A stretch of DNA of 64,000 bases from Protonemura montana (taxonomy: Eukaryota; Arthropoda; Insecta; Plecoptera; Nemouridae), in contig OX387605.1 in assembly GCA_947568835.1 (NCBI GenBank), forward strand, positions 868,001 through 932,000. The letters run 5' to 3'. The translations under genes were made by a program, and so were the position numbers. Positions 58,179-64,000 of the stretch are shown in pieces. The notes beneath the pieces are model-generated. The model was not told where the DNA came from. It worked only from the letters and a program-made list of their open reading frames with translations, and made no database searches. Within the stretch, counting starts at the first letter, position 1. Each line of letters opens with the position of its first letter.

Positions 58179-58608
58179 AATGCACAACCGTTGAGTGTGC
58201 AGGTTCTAGGCAGAGAAACAACGTCAATGTTACAGTCTCTGCGTGAAAGATGGCCGCCAAATGACTACCTTACCGACAAAAATGCAGAGTACCGGAACAT
58301 CACGTTAAGTGGAGCCACTGTCGTATGAAGTTTAATTTTGATATTTCTCGTAGGTTAACTCGCTTTTGTGACTTTTCATGCTTGAAAGATCTCCATCAAT
58401 GTTTACCTCAACGATTGATAAACACATAACGATATTAAAAAGCGAGTAACCTACGAGAAATATTGAAATTACATTTCATACGACAGTGGCTCCACTTAAC
58501 GTGATGTTCCGGTACTCTGCATTTTTGTCGGTAAGGTAGTCATTTTTCACGCAGAGACTGTAACATTAACGTTGTTTCTCTACCTATAACCTGCACTCAA
58601 ATGCACAA
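58179..58608. mobile_element. Foldback/MITE-like element, copy C
   Basis: Element 58188-58599/58600, CCGTTGAGTGTGCAGG to CCTGCACTCAA, same family as copies A and B. AATGCACAA flanks it (58179-58187, 58600-58608). A longer 25-base direct repeat (ATGCACAATCCACCTCACTG and on) at 58148-58172 and 58601-58625 suggests a pre-existing duplication at the site. The right arm has lost the GGCGGCCATC segment. Confidence 0.7.
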
Positions 58609-58818
58609 TCCACCTCACTGCACTGCAATGCACTCTGGCCCACTAACCAGTAGCTACCTGAATGCCAAGTCCACACCTTGTGCTACTAATATCTTCCAGA
58701 GAAGAACATGTTTTCAGTTGTACTCGCCGATTCACCGCTCGATAATCACAGCAATAATCTGCATAATCGACCGTTAATTACTTAACAATCCATTTCGAGA
58801 GCGATTTAATTATATACA

Positions 58819-59470
58819 ACTAGCAGAACCCGCTGCCTACGGCCGCTTTAGATTTTGAGGAAGTGGGCATTTTCAAATTACAGAAGCGAGCGGTTAGAAT
58901 AATGATAAAGGCTAGTCGGGATCCATGTGCGGAATTTTATTATAAGGACTCGTGCGTTACGTTTTTTAAAAAACTGGAAATTTTAACTTTGCCGTGTCTA
59001 TATATGTATAGCACAATTATATATCTCATTGACAATTGTAGCAATATACAAACCATTGACGATGTGCACGATCATTATCTTAGAAATAAAAAGGACATCA
59101 GGCAAAACATGCATAAAATAGACAAATGGTCTAGAGGACCAACAGAAATGGGCGCCAAATTTTTTAACAGATTACCAGGATCGATCAAATGTAAAGATGG
59201 CCTGGCTTTTAAAAACGCACTGAAGGATTATTTATTAAAAAATTGTTTTTATTCGGTTGACACCTTTTTAGAACATAAAGAGTAACTTATACACTCTATG
59301 TAGATTATGTTATTATGTACCTGACTTTCCAAATGTTATTTTGTGTAACCAATTATGGAAGAAAATAAAATGAAATGAAATGAAATGAAATTTTGGTTTA
59401 AATGTAAAGCCTCTAATGGGACCACAACCAAAAGTACCATGCAATATTATATACAATATTATTACTTACA
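58819..59470. mobile_element. Dispersed repeat split by a LINE
   Basis: Same repeat as at 6838-6950: ACTAGCAGAACCCGCTGCC to GGGCATTTT, then the LINE, then ATTTTGGTTTAAATG to AAAAGTACCATGCAAT. Confidence 0.7.
58874..59389 (+). pseudogene. 5'-truncated LINE (reverse transcriptase C-terminus)
   Basis: About 516 bp. It encodes the end of a Jockey/CR1-type LINE ORF2: FKLQKRAVRIMIKA, LEILTLPCLYMYSTIIYL, FFNRLPGSIK, with the frame intact to a stop at 59283-59285, then a short 3' UTR and (TGAAA)n tail. The direct repeat ATTTT at 58869-58873 and 59390-59394 is a short target duplication. No catalytic palm motif is left, so it is inactive. The Met at 58863 belongs to the host repeat. Confidence 0.75.
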
Positions 59471-60800
59471 TTAAAGTGTACCTACATGATTTAAGAACTT
59501 TATTGAAACAGGTTGTGTGCTTATAAAGATATTGCACAGTATTTTATGATCGCACTGAATTACATTTATTACTTAATACAATTAATTTCTGTGTTTAGAT
59601 TTGTTGATATCCTGCTACCGAGGTTACAGGCATCTTGAAGTTATTTTTAATCTTACCAATTGGAGGACAATAACGACCAAATAATTATTATTAGAGATAG
59701 GCATGTTTTGATTTTTGCATTAAATCACATGCAAAAACGTGGATATATCCATTTCATCACTTCCTGGTACTAAAAATACCATTTTTACTTTGCATGATTT
59801 GCTTTTTAGGGCACTTTTCTTGGAAATTGGATATTTTGGGTTTCTTTGCATGTTTTTGTTTTTTTGCCAAATCTTCTAAACATTCTCTCGTTTTTTCCAA
59901 TCGTGTGTACAAGAAATGGTATCAAACTAACCCGTAAAAATTGAACAGGAAAAATATCAATAACTTATTGAAAATTTCAAATTGTCAATATTAAAAATTA
60001 AAAATTGAAAGAGAGGTGTTTTAAATCTGTGTTTTTTACCCGCTAATCCACCTTTTACCTTATTTTTATAGATTTAGCATTTTTTGCCATTTGTTCTTGC
60101 ATGTTTTGATGTTTTATTTTGCATAACTAGCCTATCTCTAATTATTATCAATGCAACAATAATTGCAGCACACTTGAAGGTTATGTTCTTCATTCGGCCA
60201 GAGTTTGACAATTCTCACAAAGTCATCACGAGCTGGTACGTAATGCCGTAGCAGCTGTCTCCACGATGTTACGTCCATGCAGACTCGTAAGAAGTATCGG
60301 TAGAAAACTTGCTACTCTAGATGTTGCTCACCACATTTGTAAAGTTCACAAGATTTGATCCGGCAGTATAGCGATTGATTTTCAAGCACCGCTGGAAGAG
60401 GAAGCTCCTTCTGTGGTTAACGATGAAAATAACTACGCAAGCAGGACACTCTTGGCACACCAGGTTAAATTCCTACATACTTTGAGATTCGTTGAGTTTT
60501 AATTTGTCGATGGATTGATTCTGATCTGGAAAAGCTTTGTGAAACAGCTCGAAATGTGAACAGTGATTTGTAGGCGTTTTAATATTGTATGGTTACTGAT
60601 ACAATATTGTAAATACAATCATTTAAGCAAATTAAGGATTGAGCTGAGAGAAGATTTTTACTCTAGAAAATATGTCAACCAGTTCGCTTTCAATACTATG
60701 GTATCATATCTACTCATACCTTGCTGGTATGATTGAAAAAAACGAATTTTTAGTTAGGTTGCCTGGTACGAAAAAAATGAGAAAACACTGATGTGGAACA
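59471..60800. other. Intergenic DNA downstream of LSM3
   Basis: AT-rich, no recognised gene or shared repeat. Confidence 0.4.
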
Positions 60801-60801
60801 G

Positions 60802-60807
60802 TTTATT
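60802..60807 (-). promoter_or_regulatory. LSM3 poly(A) signal
   Basis: Minus strand reads AATAAA 23 bases after the LSM3 stop codon; a very short 3' UTR is expected. Confidence 0.6.
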
Positions 60808-60829
60808 TAGAAAATGTTTGTACACGTAT

Positions 60830-61375
60830 TCATACACCAGCCCTCAAAGGTGGCGATACCAATATGACTCCATCACCTCGAACAAATAGCATAGGAATGT
60901 TACGTTTAGTAGTCTTGTACACTTCTTCATATGTTTCCTCATCGATTTCAACGGTGGTGACCGTCTCTTCAGCTTCCCCGAGAACCATGTTTAGATGCTG
61001 GTCGTAAGCCTGGAATAATGTGAGGTTAGGATTACTATTTAGTTTGCTGGAAAATATTTCAGCATGGACATTTTGTACATGAATGAGTACAAATGCAATC
61101 GACCAGAATTAAATAGGTACATACATGAAGTCTTCCTCGAAGTTCCCTTTCGTTCCTCATTTTGACATAAATCCTCTCATCCAAACTGAGCCGAACCAAA
61201 TCAAGTGGCTCCTTCACTGTAATTACCGGTACCTGAAACAAAAGATAATAAGATAAACAAAGATGAGCACACACTTAAGTTGAAACGATTTAAGCCAATG
61301 CATAAAAGAAGTTTATGAAGAAGTTATACATGTTTTAAAAGCATTTTTACGCACTTGCTCAGAATCATCCGCCAT
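60830..61375 (-). CDS. LSM3: U6 snRNA-associated Sm-like protein LSM3 (three exons)
   Basis: Subunit of the LSM2-8 ring that binds the 3' end of U6 snRNA in the spliceosome, and of LSM1-7 in mRNA decay. Minus-strand exons: 61375-61355, 61232-61125, 61009-60830; GT/AG, frame kept, 102 codons, the same length as human LSM3. The start encodes MADDSEQ. The Sm fold shows Sm1 with [39 protein letters not shown], and Sm2 with [18 protein letters not shown], including the RGDG RNA-binding turn. Introns are about 122 and 115 bases. The gene is compact and free of repeats, unlike its neighbours. Confidence 0.97.
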
Positions 61376-63640
61376 TGTTATACGAAATTCGAATTTCGAG
61401 CTGACCTTGGTGGTGCGATCCGAGCGGACCGAGCGGAAAGAGCGCTTGCTTGATCTTATGAAACCTGGCCAACGCCATTTTCTATCTAGGCTCGCTGGTC
61501 TGCCGTGTATCAGATGCCAGTGGATGTTAGCAGCGAAATGATGTAGATGTCGGTGTTTAATGTTCAGTGCTCTGTGAAATGGATTAACACTTGGATTTTT
61601 GACACATTTGGAAGGTAAGCAAATCAGTCGTGGATTATATTCATTTAGAGATAATCGGAAATATAAATGTACAGATGCTTCCATCTCTCTTGAATGTACA
61701 CGCCTTGACATTTCGTATTGGAGTATGTGATAGTGATTCCTCTGATCCGATGATTCATATCATATTTCATAATAACATAAACATTCACTAAACGTGGGGT
61801 AATTTCAATAAAATTTATAATACGCATTATCTGTATTATCTGAGCTTTTACCGGTATCTCAGTTCTGAATGTAAACTGTCACTGCCTTGCGTTCTGTGGT
61901 TCATGCAAGCATAGAAGTGTCATTTAGTTTTCGCGGTCGGCTTTATCATTGGCACTTGCTGCGGTATGTGGCACTAATTGTTTGCCAGCGCCAAGCTCAT
62001 TAATTGTTGCAGATACGGCATGATAGCAGAATGTAAACCCATTTCTCTCCTAAATCACTCTCTTGCTAGAACCTTGTCATTTTTTATAGTTGACATCTGG
62101 CTCAGGGATATTTATCTACCACATATCTATGGACTGTCACTACCACAGTTGCTGGTTGTGTTTGACATTTTTAATCTGAATGTACTCTGCATGGGGAGAG
62201 ATAATTATATGCTTAGAGAATGTAGTTTAGCTGGGGTGAGGGTGTGTATTTCACTGCAGGTGTAGAGGTTAAATTATAATTGATATAAAAATGTTAACTA
62301 GAGCTGCAATAGTGTGTTAAGACCTCTCGTAGTAATTCTGTTTGGTGTCGAAGATGGTGCAATTAACTTTATATTAAAGCTGTAATTTTGATGACGTAAT
62401 TTTTATGTTATGGTAGTCGTGGGTCTGAATGCCCTTCATGATTCACTTGCAAAGTTACGCCCCGCAAAGGAATTGCAAAAATTGGCCGAAAACGGCTGGA
62501 AATGGTTTTAAATTGTCGATAATTTCTTAGCATAATTAAACGTGACATTTCTACGGTGATTTGATGGGGTTTTTATAATTAATTTTATCTGAAACAGGCC
62601 GGCAAGGAAAGATTTTGACAGTTTTTCAACAATGTCAAATGACAAATGTCAATGGGTCATTCCATTTGAAATCACTCTAGGTATTTGAATTATTTTTGGC
62701 AATGACCGATTCAGATTTTGATGAAATTTGTTGCATTGTTGCGAATGCTGATTTAGCCGCTTACCTTACTGTTTTATTTTATTTTATTTTATTTTTTTTT
62801 ATAACTCTAATGGTTCAAAAGTTACAGGGGGTGGAAAGTGTGCATAGACTTCCCATTTTCTGAATGTCTTGGGTTTTATGGGAGCTACTGAGCTACAACA
62901 GAGTTCAAATGAAAGCTTATTTCATGCTCTGTCTAAATGTGAAAGAAAACCTGACAGATTGTGGATGCTTACTTAACTTTACATCAACATTATCCAAAAA
63001 GCCCCTTATAAAAAAAACCCTTTTTGATTCACCGGAATTATTTTTTAAAATGTTGACAACATATACATTGTTACTTGTGCCAAAATTTAAAGTTGGCCTT
63101 CCCTTAGTTACTAAAAAAAAAAAAAAAAAAATAATTGTGTAATGTCGATTTGATATCGAATACAAAACTTGGCATAATGGTTAACTTTCTATCACATAAT
63201 AATAATTATTACTTCATTTGATCGTTATTACATTGATTGATGAAATGTGTGAGTTTTAATCTCACTTCCTTAGTGGGAAGCTCTGGACATTAAGTAAACA
63301 ACACGTGTCGTTAGCTGTGATATAAGATTAGACATCATCTACGTCGCTGCTGTTAGCTGATTGGAGGAGAGGGGGGGGGATGAGGGAGCGGCTGACTGGC
63401 AAGACGCTGGATTGATAGACTGAACATCTCAAATAGTCTGGAAAGATGTAACTGTAGAAAAACTTAGCAGCCAGGACTGACTTTCTGAGATTCACTGCAA
63501 TGTTCAGTTTGTTCTTCAGTAGTTTTCGTATTTAAGAAGTTTTTACCGCTTGAATTGTCAAAAATTGGCTGATAACGAGTTTAAAAAAACTCTTTTATTA
63601 GCATTGAGATCATACGTACATCTGGAATGGATTACCTGAC
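61376..63640. other. Region upstream of LSM3, no recognised gene
   Basis: Should contain the LSM3 promoter in its first few hundred bases. A poly(A) run lies at 63113-63130, after CCTTCCCTTAGTTAC. Plus-strand ORFs of about 90 codons (61978-62265, 62864-63142) do not resemble known proteins. Confidence 0.4.
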
Positions 63641-63644
63641 AAAT

Positions 63645-64000
63645 GAACTGACTAGATCCTATGCTCTATCCAAGTTATTTGAGATCAGCTGACTGGATCC
63701 TATGCTCTATCCAGGTTATTTGAGATCAGCTGGCTGGATCCTATGCTCTATCCAGGTTACTTGAGATTAGCTGGCTGGATCCTATGCTCTATCCAGGTTA
63801 TTTGAGATCAGCTGGCTGGATCCTATGCTCTATCCAGGTTACTTGAGATTAGCTGGCTGGATCCTATGCTCTATCCAGGTTATTTGAGATCAGCTGGCTG
63901 GATCCTATGCTCTATCCAGGTTATTTGAGATCAGCTGGCTGGATCCTATGCTCTATCCAGGTTACTTGAGATTAGCTGGCTGGATCCTATGCTCTATCCA
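63645..64000. repeat. 41-bp minisatellite, third locus, cut by the window edge
   Basis: About nine copies of the unit found in introns 7 and 9 of the aminopeptidase gene (GGTTATTTGAGATCAGCTGG, CTGGATCCTATGCTCTATCC), with an alternating TACTTGAGATTAG variant. It continues beyond the window. Confidence 0.92.

Noticed and set aside
58863-58873. Met at 58863 as start of a complete 140-codon gene
   Set aside because: These bases belong to the host repeat; the empty-site copy at 6.9 kb shows the LINE begins at about 58874.
61313-61711. 132-codon minus-strand ORF over the LSM3 start
   Set aside because: It reads through the LSM3 first exon and intron 1; the upstream part has no family match and the true start is the Met of MADDSEQ.

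Overview
This window is animal nuclear DNA. It carries five intron-rich protein genes with GT/AG splice sites: a mannose-6-phosphate isomerase, the Mediator subunit MED4, a ZAD plus C2H2 zinc-finger protein, a secreted Xaa-Pro aminopeptidase and the spliceosomal protein LSM3. The rest is filled with SINEs, LINE debris, hAT-type and foldback DNA elements, Penelope-like repeats and many minisatellites. It looks like an invertebrate metazoan. I cannot name the phylum from sequence alone. There is no sign of prokaryotic organisation.

Layout. 1-4.1 kb: repeats (a Penelope-like inverted pair with a 15-bp target duplication, a foldback element with 8-9 bp duplications) and a 12-bp minisatellite in the MPI 3' UTR. 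4.1-9.6 kb (minus): MPI, five exons, 444 codons, with an in-frame triplication in its last exon. 9.7-12.2 kb: intergenic, with a tRNA-type SINE array at its end. 12.2-17.2 kb (minus): MED4, five exons, 252 codons; intron 2 is almost wholly a 5S-rRNA-derived SINE with a 15-bp array, and intron 4 holds an LTR remnant. 17.2-29.4 kb: no recognised gene, a 5S-type head array, and a 95-bp satellite of about 52 copies at 22.76-27.70 kb. 29.4-33.9 kb (plus): ZAD/C2H2 gene, seven exons, 459 codons. 34-42 kb: foldback and hAT-like elements and two arrays of 5S-derived heads. 42.06-57.39 kb (plus): Xaa-Pro aminopeptidase, 14 exons, 693 codons, introns packed with minisatellites, tRNA-type SINEs and a hAT element nested in another. 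58-59.4 kb: a foldback element and a 5'-truncated LINE whose empty site survives at 6.9 kb. 60.8-61.4 kb (minus): LSM3, three exons, 102 codons. 61.4-64 kb: mostly plain intergenic DNA, then a 41-bp minisatellite that also occurs in the aminopeptidase gene.

The genes are unrelated housekeeping or secreted functions and do not form a pathway. The unifying theme is in the repeats. One SINE family with a 5S rRNA-like internal promoter has expanded several different internal segments (91, 36 and 15 bp, perhaps 12 bp) into tandem arrays, with different copy numbers at each locus. A tRNA-derived SINE has done the same with a 52-bp unit. All splice models were read by eye; every exon junction listed keeps frame and the products match known family motifs, but no alignment or transcript was available.
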